Under the pieces are notes generated by a model. The model was not told where the DNA came from and did not search any database. It saw only the letters and a list, made by a program, of their open reading frames with translations. Source: Nocardioides faecalis (lineage in GTDB: Bacteria > Actinomycetota > Actinomycetes > Propionibacteriales > Nocardioidaceae). From it: a DNA stretch of 64,000 nt. A program made the translations under genes and the position numbers. Below, one piece after another: positions 49,512 through 58,561 of the stretch. Numbering within the stretch: position 1 is the stretch's first letter; every line of letters begins with the position of its first letter. The stretch is from contig NZ_CP074406.1 in NCBI RefSeq assembly GCF_018388425.1, forward strand, positions 310,001 to 374,000, given 5' to 3'.

Positions 49512-51163
49512 CACGGATCGCGGGCCGGCTGGGCCTGGTCGCGCTCACCGCGGTGCCGGTGCTCGTGGTCGGCGTCTTCTTCGTGCTGCCGGTCGCGGCG
49601 ATGCTCGAGCGCGGCCTGTGGGTGCCGGCGCCCGGCGGGGGCACCACGTTCTCCCCGGGGGCGGTGCTCGACGTGCTGGCCCGTCCGCGCACCGGCCGGG
49701 TGCTGTGGTTCACCGTGTGGACCGCGAGCGTGGCCACCGTGGTCGCGGTCGTCCTCGGCCTGCCCGCGGCGTACGTGCTGCACCGGCTCTCCTTCCCCGG
49801 CCGTGCCGTCGTCCGGGCGGCGCTGCTGGTGCCGTTCGTGCTGCCGACGGTGGTGGTCGGCCTGGCGGTGCGCCAGGTGATCGCGCCGTCGGGACCGCTG
49901 GGCTTCCTCGACCTCGACGGCACCCCGGTGGCGATCGTGGCGGGCCTGGTGTTCTTCAACGTGGCCGTGGTGATCCGCACCGTCGGGGTGGCCTGGGAGG
50001 GGCTGGACCGCCGCCCCGGCGAGGCCGCCGCGGCGCTGGGCGCCTCGCCGTTCACCGTGCTGCGCACCGTCACCCTGCCCGCGCTGCGTCCGGCGATCGT
50101 GTCCGCGGCGAGCGTGGTCTTCCTGTTCTGCGCCACCGCGTTCGGGGTGGTGCTGGTGCTCGGCGGGGTGCGCTACTCCTCGGTGGAGACCGAGATCTAC
50201 CTGCTCACCGCGGACCTGCTCGACCTGCCCGCCGCCGCCGCGCTGTCGCTGGTGCAGATGCTGGCGGTGGTGGCGCTGCTGGTCGTCGTCGGCCGGTTGC
50301 GCGCGGTGCCCGAGCAGACCGTACGACGTACCGTCGCCGCCCCGACCCGACCCAGTCGCCGCGACGTCCCGGCACTGGCGTGCACCGCGCTGACCCTGGG
50401 CCTGGTCGCGCTGCCGGTGCTCACCCTCGCGATCTCCTCGGTGCGCCACGACGGCACCTGGAGCCTGGCCTACTACCGGGCGCTGTCCGGCTCGGGGGAA
50501 GGGCTGCTGCAGGTCTCGGTCGCCGACGCGCTGATGGCGTCGCTGCGGATCGCGGTCGACGCCACCTGGATGTCGCTGGCGCTCGGCGCGATCATCGCCT
50601 TCGTCGTCACCCGCCAGGTCCGCACCCGCGCCGTACGACGGCTGCGCGCGGTGCTGGACGGCTTCTTCATGCTGCCGCTCGGGGTCTCGGCGGTGACGCT
50701 GGGCTTCGGGTTCCTGATCGCGCTGGACTCCCCGCCGCTGGACCTGCGCGCCTCGCCGCTGCTGGTGCCGATCGCCCAGGCGCTGGTGGCGCTCCCGCTG
50801 GTGGTGCGCACCCTGGTGCCGGTGCTGGCCGGCATCGACGACCGGCAGCGGCAGGCGGCCGCCTCGCTGGGCGCCGGGCCGCTGCGCACGCTGGCCACCG
50901 TCGACCTCGCGGTGGTGTGGCGCCCGCTGCTCGCCGCCGCCGGGTTCTCCTTCGCGGTGTCGCTGGGGGAGTTCGGCGCCACCTCCTTCATCGTCCGCCC
51001 GGCCGAGCCCACCCTGCCGGTGGCGATCTACCGGCTGCTCAGCCACCCGGGCGCACTGAACTACGGCACCGCGATGGCCGCGTCGGTGGTGCTGGCGATC
51101 ACCACGGCCGTGGTGATCGGGCTGGTCGAGCGCCTGCGGGTGCCGGGAACGGGAGCGTGGTGA
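49508..51163 (+). CDS. thiP: Thiamine ABC transporter permease
   Basis: 551-aa fused double permease with about 12 membrane helices, six in each half. Each half carries an EAA loop: EAAAALGASPFTVLRTVTLP in the first and QAAASLGAGPLRTLATVDL in the second, which contact the ATPase. This two-in-one layout is typical of ThiP. ATG 49508 overlaps the thiB stop (ATGA); its own stop overlaps the ATPase start. Confidence 0.93.
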   Translation: MTRIAGRLGLVALTAVPVLVVGVFFVLPVAAMLERGLWVPAPGGGTTFSPGAVLDVLARPRTGRVLWFTVWTASVATVVAVVLGLPAAYVLHRLSFPGRAVVRAALLVPFVLPTVVVGLAVRQVIAPSGPLGFLDLDGTPVAIVAGLVFFNVAVVIRTVGVAWEGLDRRPGEAAAALGASPFTVLRTVTLPALRPAIVSAASVVFLFCATAFGVVLVLGGVRYSSVETEIYLLTADLLDLPAAAALSLVQMLAVVALLVVVGRLRAVPEQTVRRTVAAPTRPSRRDVPALACTALTLGLVALPVLTLAISSVRHDGTWSLAYYRALSGSGEGLLQVSVADALMASLRIAVDATWMSLALGAIIAFVVTRQVRTRAVRRLRAVLDGFFMLPLGVSAVTLGFGFLIALDSPPLDLRASPLLVPIAQALVALPLVVRTLVPVLAGIDDRQRQAAASLGAGPLRTLATVDLAVVWRPLLAAAGFSFAVSLGEFGATSFIVRPAEPTLPVAIYRLLSHPGALNYGTAMAASVVLAITTAVVIGLVERLRVPGTGAW

Positions 51164-52272
51164 GGATGGGGCTGTCGCTGCGCGGCGTGCAGGTGCGGTT
51201 CGAGGGGGTGGCCGCGGTCGACGACGTCGACCTCGACGTCGCCGACGGCACCGTGCTGGCGGTGCTCGGACCCTCCGGCTGCGGCAAGTCGACCCTGCTG
51301 CGGGCGGTGGCCGGCCTGGAGCGCCTCGCCGCCGGCCGGATCGGCTGGGACGGCGCCGACCTGGCCGCCACGCCCACCCACCGCCGCGGGTTCGCGCTGA
51401 TGTTCCAGGACGGCCAGCTCTTCGACCACCTCAGCGTCGCCCGCAATGTCGCCTACGCCCGCCGGCTGCGCCGCGGCAGCCGCGCCACCGCGGCCGCCGA
51501 GGCCTCCGCGCTGCTCGAGCTGGTCGGCCTGCCCGGGTACGACGACCGGATGCCGCGCACGCTGTCCGGCGGTGAGCGGCAACGGGTCGCCCTGGCCCGC
51601 TCGCTGGCCGCCCGCCCGCGGCTGCTGCTGCTCGACGAGCCGCTCAGTGCCCTGGACGCCGAGCTGCGCGCCCGCCTGGCCGGCGACCTGCGCACGATCC
51701 TGGCCGAGACCGGGACCACTGCGCTGATGGTCACCCACGACCAGGCCGAGGCCTTCGCCGTCGCCGACCGGGTGGCGGTGATGCGGGCGGGCCGGATCGT
51801 GCAGGAGGGACCCACCGGACAGGTGTGGCGCGCGCCCGCCGACGCCGCGACCGCGCTGTTCCTCGGCTACAGCCGGGTGCTCGACGGCGCTGCCGCGGCC
51901 ACCGTGCTCCGTGCGGCGGGGCTGGTCGCACCGGACGCGTCGGACGCGCCGGCAGCGGGAGGTGCCGCCGTCGCGGTCCGCGCCTCCGGCGTGCTCGTCA
52001 CTCCTGCTGCGCCGAGCGGCACCCCGGGCGGGTGCGGGCTGCCCGGTGTGGTGCGCTCGGTGCGGCCGACCCCGGACGGGGCGCGGTTGGTCGTCGACGT
52101 CCCCGGCGTGGGGGCGCTGGACGCCGTCGCCGGCCCCGGCGCCGATCCGCGGGACGACCCGGGGACCGAGCCAGACGTTGGGACGGACGCCGACGCGGAG
52201 TTCGCGCCGGGGGCCGCGGTCGTCGTACGGGTGACGCGGGAGGGGTGCGCGGTGCTGCCCCCGCCGGGGTAG
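51160..52272 (+). CDS. thiQ: Thiamine ABC transporter ATPase
   Basis: 370-aa ABC ATPase: Walker A GPSGCGKST (about 36-44), Q-loop MFQDGQLFDHLSV, signature LSGGERQRV, Walker B LLLLDEPLSALD, switch VTHDQAEA. The ABC domain ends near 235; an extra 130-residue tail rich in Ala, Pro and Asp follows, perhaps a TOBE-like domain, longer than in E. coli ThiQ (about 230 aa). I chose GTG 51160, which overlaps the thiP stop; ATG 51166 is the alternative two codons later. Confidence 0.92.
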   Translation: MRMGLSLRGVQVRFEGVAAVDDVDLDVADGTVLAVLGPSGCGKSTLLRAVAGLERLAAGRIGWDGADLAATPTHRRGFALMFQDGQLFDHLSVARNVAYARRLRRGSRATAAAEASALLELVGLPGYDDRMPRTLSGGERQRVALARSLAARPRLLLLDEPLSALDAELRARLAGDLRTILAETGTTALMVTHDQAEAFAVADRVAVMRAGRIVQEGPTGQVWRAPADAATALFLGYSRVLDGAAAATVLRAAGLVAPDASDAPAAGGAAVAVRASGVLVTPAAPSGTPGGCGLPGVVRSVRPTPDGARLVVDVPGVGALDAVAGPGADPRDDPGTEPDVGTDADAEFAPGAAVVVRVTREGCAVLPPPG

Positions 52273-52328
52273 CGGGCAGCTCCTGCGTGCCCCGCGGTCG
52301 TCGTAGCGGCTTGTCTAGACTCCCTCGG

Positions 52329-53414
52329 GTGTATCGGCGCTCCTGCATCCTCCTGGTCGGCACGGCCGCGGTCATGCTGGGGCTGGCGGTCCTCGCCGCG
52401 GTGAAGCTCGACCGGCGCCTGCTGGACCCGGAGGGCAGCTTCCTGGGGCCGTCCTACATCCGGCTCCCGCTGCTGCTGCTTGGCGCGCTGCTGCTGGACC
52501 TGCTGCCGATGACGCTGTGGGACTCGGGCGGTCGCCCGGCCCGGTTCGTGCCGCTGGTGCGGCACCGGCTGCGCACCCATTGGACCCGGGAGCGCACCAC
52601 CCTGGTCGCGGTCGGGGTGATCAGCTTCTACCTGACCTACGTCAGCTACCGGAACCTGAAGTCCTTCCTGCCGTTCGTCCGCTCCGACCCGAGTGCCGCG
52701 CCCGGTGAGGTGAAGGCGCTGTCGTACGACCGCGAGCTGCACATCGTGGACCGGGTGCTGTTCTTCGGCGCCGACCCCAGCGACGTGCTGCACACCGTGC
52801 TCGGCACGAGCCTCACCGCGCACGTGCTCTCCCCGATCTACCTGGCGTTCCTGCCGCTGGTCCCGCTCGGCGTCACCGCCTGGCTGGTGTGGTCGCGCAA
52901 CATCAGCTACGGCTACTGGTTCGTCACCTCGCAGTGCCTGGCCTGGTCGCTGGGCACGCTGTCGTACTACCTGCTGCCCACGCTCGGCCCGGGGATCGCC
53001 TACTGGCCGGAGTACACCGCGCTCGCGCACACCGGCACCACCGACCTGATGAACAGCATCGTCAACGCCCGCGGCAAGGTGCTCTACGGCGATGCCCCCG
53101 GGTCGGTGAACTCGATCGCCGGCTTCGCCAGCCTGCACTGCGCGATCACGCTGCTGTTCGCGCTGATCGTGCAGTACACGCTGCGCTCCAGGGTCGTGAA
53201 GTGGGTGTTCTGGGTGAACTTCGGGCTCACCGTGATCGCCACTCTGTACTTCGGCTGGCACTACGTCGCCGACGACATCGCCGGCGTCGCGATCGCGGTG
53301 GTCTCCTTCTACATCGGGGGCCTGGTCAGCGGGCAGCGGTTCGACCACGGCCTGCACGCGCGCCCGCCGGAGGCCGCGAAGGTGCCCGCCGACCTGCCTG
53401 GACAGCACGGGTAG
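52329..53414 (+). CDS. PAP2 superfamily membrane protein (AUR1/inositolphosphotransferase-like)
   Basis: 361-aa integral membrane protein with about six helices. The PAP2 catalytic motifs are GFASLHCAITLLFAL (the SLH histidine) and GWHYVADDIAGVAIA (second histidine and aspartate). A preceding large extracytoplasmic loop holds TTDLMNSIVNARGKVLYGD. This arrangement resembles the AUR1/phosphatidylinositol-phosphotransferase branch rather than short phosphatidate phosphatases, but the reaction is not assigned. TAGACT (52316-52321) lies exactly 7 nt before GTG 52329, so it has its own leaderless promoter after thiBPQ. Confidence 0.83.
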   Translation: MYRRSCILLVGTAAVMLGLAVLAAVKLDRRLLDPEGSFLGPSYIRLPLLLLGALLLDLLPMTLWDSGGRPARFVPLVRHRLRTHWTRERTTLVAVGVISFYLTYVSYRNLKSFLPFVRSDPSAAPGEVKALSYDRELHIVDRVLFFGADPSDVLHTVLGTSLTAHVLSPIYLAFLPLVPLGVTAWLVWSRNISYGYWFVTSQCLAWSLGTLSYYLLPTLGPGIAYWPEYTALAHTGTTDLMNSIVNARGKVLYGDAPGSVNSIAGFASLHCAITLLFALIVQYTLRSRVVKWVFWVNFGLTVIATLYFGWHYVADDIAGVAIAVVSFYIGGLVSGQRFDHGLHARPPEAAKVPADLPGQHG

Positions 53415-53447
53415 CGCCACCGCGCCGCACCGCGACGCGTTCGCGGC

Positions 53448-53477
53448 GCAGTGCCACGCAGTGCCGCGCAGTGCCGC
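53448..53477. repeat. Three tandem 10-bp repeats
   Basis: GCAGTGCCAC followed by two GCAGTGCCGC, 33 bp before the start of the acyl-CoA oxidase-like gene. They lie in the -35 region of its putative leaderless promoter. Confidence 0.85.
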
Positions 53478-53510
53478 ACAGGGGTTGTCTGGTCGGCTAC
53501 TTTCACCACC

Positions 53511-55490
53511 ATGGCCGAGGACCCGATCACCGCCTTCCCGCCCCAGCTGAGCCTCGACGTGCCCGAGCTGACCGCCGTCCTGGACGGCCGTCACGCCGAG
53601 ATCCGCACCGCGGTCCGCACGCTGCTGCCGTCGTACGCCTCCCTGCTCGACGACGCCGAACGGATGAGCCGTGGGGAGTACCGCGAGCGTGTCCTCGAGG
53701 TGGTCCAGGAGATGGCCGGCAGCGGCGCCACCGGGATGGGCTTCCCGCCCGAGCACGGCGGTGGTGGCGACATCGGCGCCTCCGTGGCCGCCTTCAGCAC
53801 CCTGGCGTACGGCGACCTGTCGGTGTTGGTCAAGACCGGCGTGCAGTTCGGGCTCTTCGGCGGCGCGATCCTGCAGCTGGGCACCGAGCGGCACCACGGG
53901 GCCTACCTCGCCGACATCGTCTCCGGGCGGCTGCTCGGCTGCTTCGCGATGACCGAGACCGGGCACGGCAGCAACGTGCAGGCGTTGGGCACCCGCGCGA
54001 CGTACGACGCCGAGACCCGCGAGTTCGTCATCGACACCCCCACCGTGGACGCCGGCAAGGACTACATCGGCAACGCCGCCGCCCACGGGCGGGTGGCCGT
54101 GGTGTTCGCCCAGCTCGAGGTCGCGGGGGAGGGGCACGGCGTGCACGCCTTCGTGGTGCCGCTGCGTGCCGAGGACGGCACGGTGCTGCCCGGCGTGCGG
54201 ATCGAGGACGACGGCCCCAAGATGGGGCTCAACGGCGTCGACAACGGCCGGATCTGGTTCGACGGGGTCCGGGTGCCGCGCGAGGCGCTGCTCAACCGGT
54301 TCGCCGACGTCACCGAGGACGGCACCTACGTCAGCGAGATCGAGAGCCAGGGCCGCCGGTTCTTCACCATGCTCGGCACGCTGGTCCAAGGCCGGGTCTC
54401 GGTGGCCTCCGCCGGGGTCAGCGCGGCCAAGGTGGCGCTGACCATCGCGATCCACTACGCGCTGCGCCGCCGGCAGTTCGAGACCGGCAACGGTGAGGAC
54501 GGTGAGGAGCAGCTGCTGCTCGACTACGGCCTGCACCAGCGCCGGCTGTTCCCGCGGCTGGCGCGCACCTACGCCCTGCACTTCGCCTCCGAGGTGCTCA
54601 CCGAGGACCTGCACGACGTCTTCTCCGGGATCCGCACCGACGAGGAGTCCCGCCGGCTGCTGGAGTCGCGTGCCGCCGGCACCAAGGCGCTGGCCACCTG
54701 GCTGGCCACCGACGTCATCCAGGAGTGCCGCGAGGCCTGCGGCGGCGCCGGCTACCTCTCGGCCAACCGGTTCGCCGCGCTCAAGGCCGACACCGACATC
54801 TTCACCACCTTCGAGGGCGACAACCACGTCCTGCTGCAGCTGGTCGGCAAGAGCCTGCTCACCGACTACGCCAGCGAGTTCTCCGACCTCGACCAGCTCG
54901 GCATGGTGCGGTTCGTGGCCGGCCTGGCGGTGGAGACGGTGCTGGAGCGCACCAGCGTGCACAAGCTGCTGGAGCAGATCCGCGACGTGCTGCCCGGCGG
55001 CGGCAGCGACGAGTGGCACACCGACTCCGGGCTGCTGGACCCCGACTACCACCTGGCGATGTACCGCTTCCGCGAGGAGCACCTCATCGGCGGCGCCGCC
55101 CGGCGGCTCAAGCGCGGCGTGGACTCCGGCGCCAACGCCGGCGAGGTCTTCTCCGAGGTCCAGGAGCACCTCATCCGGGCGGCCCGGGCGCACGTGGAGC
55201 GGATCGTGCTGGAGGCGTTCGTCGGGGTGGTCGAGAAGCTGCCCGACGGCGACAACAAGTTCGCGCTGAACCTGATGTGCGACCTGCACGCGTTGAGCGG
55301 GATCGAGGCCGACGCCGCCTGGTTCATGGAGCACGGCCGGCTCACCACGCAGCGCTCCAAGGCGATCACCAAGGAGATCGGCGAGCTGTGCCGCCGGGTC
55401 CGTCCGATCGCCGGCGACCTGGTCGACGCGTTCGCGGTGCCGACCGAGATGCTGCGGGCCTCCGCGCTGCTCGGGGAGCGCACCGCATGA
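53511..55490 (+). CDS. Acyl-CoA oxidase/dehydrogenase family protein
   Basis: 659-aa FAD enzyme with the plant/peroxisomal acyl-CoA oxidase layout rather than the 380-aa dehydrogenase length. The middle domain has CFAMTETGHGSNVQALGTRATYD, the FAD/substrate signature, and the likely catalytic base is the glutamate of FTTFEGDNHVLLQL (about residue 440). The C-terminal domain matches ACX. The alpha-beta fatty-acyl-CoA double bond would be made with electrons passed to oxygen or to an electron carrier. ATG 53511 is leaderless: TACTTT (53498-53503) ends 7 nt before it. It overlaps the methyltransferase by 4 bp. Confidence 0.9.
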   Translation: MAEDPITAFPPQLSLDVPELTAVLDGRHAEIRTAVRTLLPSYASLLDDAERMSRGEYRERVLEVVQEMAGSGATGMGFPPEHGGGGDIGASVAAFSTLAYGDLSVLVKTGVQFGLFGGAILQLGTERHHGAYLADIVSGRLLGCFAMTETGHGSNVQALGTRATYDAETREFVIDTPTVDAGKDYIGNAAAHGRVAVVFAQLEVAGEGHGVHAFVVPLRAEDGTVLPGVRIEDDGPKMGLNGVDNGRIWFDGVRVPREALLNRFADVTEDGTYVSEIESQGRRFFTMLGTLVQGRVSVASAGVSAAKVALTIAIHYALRRRQFETGNGEDGEEQLLLDYGLHQRRLFPRLARTYALHFASEVLTEDLHDVFSGIRTDEESRRLLESRAAGTKALATWLATDVIQECREACGGAGYLSANRFAALKADTDIFTTFEGDNHVLLQLVGKSLLTDYASEFSDLDQLGMVRFVAGLAVETVLERTSVHKLLEQIRDVLPGGGSDEWHTDSGLLDPDYHLAMYRFREEHLIGGAARRLKRGVDSGANAGEVFSEVQEHLIRAARAHVERIVLEAFVGVVEKLPDGDNKFALNLMCDLHALSGIEADAAWFMEHGRLTTQRSKAITKEIGELCRRVRPIAGDLVDAFAVPTEMLRASALLGERTA

Positions 55491-56167
55491 TCCAGCGGGT
55501 CCTGTCCCGGCTTCCGGGCGTCGGCGGCTGGGAGAGCGACCCGCTGTGGGCCCGGTTCTACGACTGGACCGTGGAGAACCCGACCGCCGGCGTCCCGCTG
55601 TGGCGCCTGGGCCTGAACAGCGACCTGCGGCTGCTGTACGCCGCCACCGCCGAGGTGGGCCGGCAGCCCACCGGCGCCCGAGTTCTCGACGTGCCCTGCG
55701 GCGGCGGGGTCGGCCTGCGTGGCCTGCGCCCGGGCCAGGGCGTCGAGTACGTCGCCGCGGACATCTCGGCCTCCATGCTGGCGCGCACCGAGCGGGTCGC
55801 GCAGCAGCGCGGGGTCGCCGACCAGGTGCAGGCGCGGGTCGCCGACGCGCAGGCGCTGCCGTTCGCCACCGGCTCCTTCGACCTGGTGCTGAGCCTCACC
55901 GGCCTGCACTGCTTCACCGACCCCGAGACCGCGGTCGCCGAGCTCGCCCGGGTGCTCAAGCCCGGTGCCGTGATCACCGGCAGCGCGCTGCTCGACGACA
56001 CCGGCTGGGCTTACGAGCACATCCGCCGCGGCGGGCGGGCCCTCGGCGTCGTCGGGCGCGGCTGCACCAGCCGCGAGCTCGTGCGCTGGCTGGCCGCGAA
56101 CCGGGTCGCCGACGTCGTACTGCGCCCCAGCGGCGGGATCGTGTACTTCCGCGGCACCCGCCGCTGA
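55487..56167 (+). CDS. SAM-dependent methyltransferase
   Basis: 226-aa class I methyltransferase. It has motif I VLDVPCGGGVGLRGL (about 66-80), an acidic end of strand 2 YVAADIS, motif II in FDLVLSLTGLHCF and LARVLKPGAVI, in the order of Methyltransf_11/25 enzymes. The ATGA overlap with the acyl-CoA oxidase-like gene suggests they are co-translated, and their products may act on one lipid pathway (inference). The substrate is not known. A 22-bp repeat array begins 9 bp after its stop. Confidence 0.87.
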   Translation: MIQRVLSRLPGVGGWESDPLWARFYDWTVENPTAGVPLWRLGLNSDLRLLYAATAEVGRQPTGARVLDVPCGGGVGLRGLRPGQGVEYVAADISASMLARTERVAQQRGVADQVQARVADAQALPFATGSFDLVLSLTGLHCFTDPETAVAELARVLKPGAVITGSALLDDTGWAYEHIRRGGRALGVVGRGCTSRELVRWLAANRVADVVLRPSGGIVYFRGTRR

Positions 56168-56175
56168 CCCCCGAC

Positions 56176-56361
56176 GTGGGGGTTCCCGCCCCGCGAGTCG
56201 TGAGTTCCCGTCCCGCGAGTCGTCGGTTTCCGTCCGCCGAGTCGCGACTTCTCGTCGTACGACGTCGTGAGCTCCCGACTCGGCGGTCAGAAACTCACGA
56301 CTCGGCGCGCGACAAGTCCCGACTCGGGGGGCGGGAACTCACGACTCGGCGGTCGGGAGGG
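56176..56361. repeat. Inverted tandem array of 21-22-bp units
   Basis: Forward units start at 56176, 56197, 56218 and 56240 (each GTSGTsrGTT... ending CGCGA or GCCGA), then a partial forward unit, the palindromic CGTCGTACGACG near 56253-56264, and reverse units starting TCGG at 56280, 56302, 56324 and 56346. The unit sequence is the same family as at 44.9 kb. It fills the convergent gap between the methyltransferase and ppa and could fold into one long hairpin. Confidence 0.88.
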
Positions 56362-56367
56362 TGGGGC

Positions 56368-56856
56368 TCAGTGGCCGGACTTGAACCGCTCGAAGGAGGC
56401 GGCGATCTCGGCCTCGGCCTCGGCGCGGCCGACCCAGTCGGCACCCTCGACGGACTTGCCGGGCTCGAGGTCCTTGTAGACCTCGAAGAAGTGCTGGATC
56501 TCGAGCCGGTCGAAGCGCGGCACGTGGTTGATGTCGCGCAGGTGCTCCATGCGCGGGTCGCCGGCGGGCACGCACAGGACCTTGTCGTCGCCGCCGGCCT
56601 CGTCGGTCATCCGGAACATGCCGATCGCGCGGCACTTGATGAGGATGCCGGGGAAGGTCGGCTCCTGGAGCAGCACGAGGGCGTCCAACGGGTCGCCGTC
56701 CTGGCCGAGGGTGTCCTCGATGTAGCCGTAGTCCGCCGGATACATCGTGGAGGTGAACAGGAAGCGGTCCAGGCGCATGCGCCCGGTCTCGTGGTCGACC
56801 TCGTACTTGTTGCGGCTCCCCTTCGGGATCTCCACAAGGACGTCGAACTCCAGCAC
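56368..56856 (-). CDS. ppa: Inorganic pyrophosphatase
   Basis: Family I soluble pyrophosphatase, 162 aa: the exact length of mycobacterial Ppa. Metal and phosphate residues are in [37 protein letters not shown] (D-x-D-P-x-D, about residues 50-69) and KDLEPGKSV. Hydrolysis of pyrophosphate drives biosynthesis. GTG 56856 with GGAGGAA 6-7 nt upstream was chosen; the longer frame to 56967 lies in a promoter region. Followed by the 22-bp array. Confidence 0.97.
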   Translation of the reverse strand: MLEFDVLVEIPKGSRNKYEVDHETGRMRLDRFLFTSTMYPADYGYIEDTLGQDGDPLDALVLLQEPTFPGILIKCRAIGMFRMTDEAGGDDKVLCVPAGDPRMEHLRDINHVPRFDRLEIQHFFEVYKDLEPGKSVEGADWVGRAEAEAEIAASFERFKSGH

Positions 56857-56954
56857 TGGCTTCCTCCAACAAACGTCATGGCCCGGTGCGCGATCAGGGG
56901 ACCGCCGCGGGCTGCGGCTCGCTCGCGAGCCGTGCCCGACGGCACGGTTCGCGT

Positions 56955-56971
56955 CATTGTCCCGCACAATG
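56955..56971. promoter_or_regulatory. Palindrome with overlapping divergent -10 boxes (ppa / dacB)
   Basis: CATTGT-CCCGC-ACAATG is a perfect 6-bp inverted repeat. CACAAT reads as a -10 on the plus strand towards dacB, and GACAAT on the minus strand towards ppa. The two promoters therefore share the same DNA and cannot easily be occupied at once. Confidence 0.55.
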
Positions 56972-57002
56972 TCACGGAACGCGCAGCCGGGGAGAGTGAA
57001 CA

Positions 57003-58529
57003 GTGGCCAAAAAACGTCGGGCCCGTGGATCCGGACGCCTCCGGAAGGTCCTCGCCGCGCTCGTGGTGATCCTCCTGGTCGCCGCCGTCGTGGGCTGGCG
57101 CACGGGCTGGGCCGAGGAGCAGTGGGACCGCTGGCGCAACGGCACGGACCCCACGCAGGACCCCGCCGCGGTGGCGCCGCCGCCGGAGCTGGACCTGCCC
57201 GAGGTTGTCGCCCCGCAGGCGGTGGGGGTGCCCGCCGACACCGTCCCGCTGGACAAGGCCGCCGTCGCCAAGGCGCTCGCCGCGCTCGGCGACCCCGCCC
57301 TGGGCCGCCGGGTGCTGGCGGCCGTCGGGCCGCTGGAGGGCTCCGGCGTGACCTACCGCAAGGGCCCCGCGGCCGCGGTCGCCATCCCGGCCTCGACCAC
57401 GAAGGTCGTCACCGCCGCTGTCGCGCTGCTCCTGCTGGGCGGTGAGCACGTCTTCGAGACCACCACCGTCCTCGACCCGGGCACCGAGCCCGCCCCGGGC
57501 AGCGGCGCCGGTACGACGACGCCCCGGCTGACGCTGGTCGGCGGCGGCGACCCGTACCTGGCCGCGAAGCGCTCGACGGGCACCAACGACCCCGCCCGTA
57601 CGGCGAGCGCCGAGCAGGCCGGCACCTTCGACCCGGCCCGCGCGGACGTGCGCACCCTGGCGCGTCGTACGGCGAAGGCGTTGACCGCCCAGGGCGTCAC
57701 GTCGGTCTCGCTGGGCTACGACGACTCCCTGTTCACCGGTCCCGCCGTCAACCCCACCTGGGAGCCGGACTACCTGCCGAGCGAGATCGGGCCGGTCAGC
57801 GCGCTCACCGTCGACCAGGGCCGCGACCCGGACCGCTGGGGATACGTCACCGACCCCGCCGCCCAGGCGGCCCGGGTGTTCCGCCGGGCACTGGTCCGCG
57901 CCGGCATCGAGGTCGTCGGCCCGCTCGCCAAGGCGTCCGCGGCGCCCGGCGCCGAGGAGCTGGCGGGCGTGGACAGCCCGCCGCTGGCGCAGATCGTGCA
58001 GCGGGCGATCGAGGTCAGCGACAACGTGGCCACCGAGGCGCTGCTGCGCCACATCGGGATCGCGGAGCAGGGCGAGGGCTCCTTCGTCGGTGGGCAGGAG
58101 TCGGTGGCCCGGGCGCTCACCGCCAACGGCATCGCCCTGGGCCGCTCCGTGCTGTACGACGGCAGCGGGCTCTCGCGGGACAACCGGCTCTCGCCCGACG
58201 TGCTGCTCGGTGTGCTGCGGCTCGCGGCCTCCGACGAGCACCCCGGGCTGCGTCCGCTGCTGGCCGCGCTGCCGGTGGCCGGCTTCTCCGGCTCGTTGAC
58301 CAACCGCATGGCGGAGGGTGCCGCCGCACAGGGCCGCGGCCGGGTGCGGGCCAAGACCGGGACGCTGCGCGGGGTCTCCTCGCTGGCCGGCATCGCGGTG
58401 GACGCCCAGGGCAACCCGATCGCGTTCGCGCTGATGGCCGACCGGCTGCCCGAGGGCAGGGAGGGGCTCGGCCGGCTCGAGATGGATGCGGCGGCCGCCG
58501 GTCTCGGCGCCTGCTCGTGCGGGCGCTGA
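57003..58529 (+). CDS. dacB: D-alanyl-D-alanine carboxypeptidase/endopeptidase (PBP4 family)
   Basis: 508-aa extracellular peptidoglycan hydrolase anchored by an N-terminal helix (about 15-33). The S13-family active site is complete: S-T-T-K in IPASTTKVV (about 127-135), S-D-N in [11 protein letters not shown], and K-T-G in RAKTGTLRG. Cleaves cross-links and the terminal D-Ala. It corresponds to Rv3627c, and like it precedes the zincin gene and tilS. GTG 57003 has GGGGAGAG upstream. Confidence 0.94.
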   Translation: MAKKRRARGSGRLRKVLAALVVILLVAAVVGWRTGWAEEQWDRWRNGTDPTQDPAAVAPPPELDLPEVVAPQAVGVPADTVPLDKAAVAKALAALGDPALGRRVLAAVGPLEGSGVTYRKGPAAAVAIPASTTKVVTAAVALLLLGGEHVFETTTVLDPGTEPAPGSGAGTTTPRLTLVGGGDPYLAAKRSTGTNDPARTASAEQAGTFDPARADVRTLARRTAKALTAQGVTSVSLGYDDSLFTGPAVNPTWEPDYLPSEIGPVSALTVDQGRDPDRWGYVTDPAAQAARVFRRALVRAGIEVVGPLAKASAAPGAEELAGVDSPPLAQIVQRAIEVSDNVATEALLRHIGIAEQGEGSFVGGQESVARALTANGIALGRSVLYDGSGLSRDNRLSPDVLLGVLRLAASDEHPGLRPLLAALPVAGFSGSLTNRMAEGAAAQGRGRVRAKTGTLRGVSSLAGIAVDAQGNPIAFALMADRLPEGREGLGRLEMDAAAAGLGACSCGR

Positions 58530-58561
58530 GCGCGTCTCGGAGCACCCCGTAGGCTTCGGCC

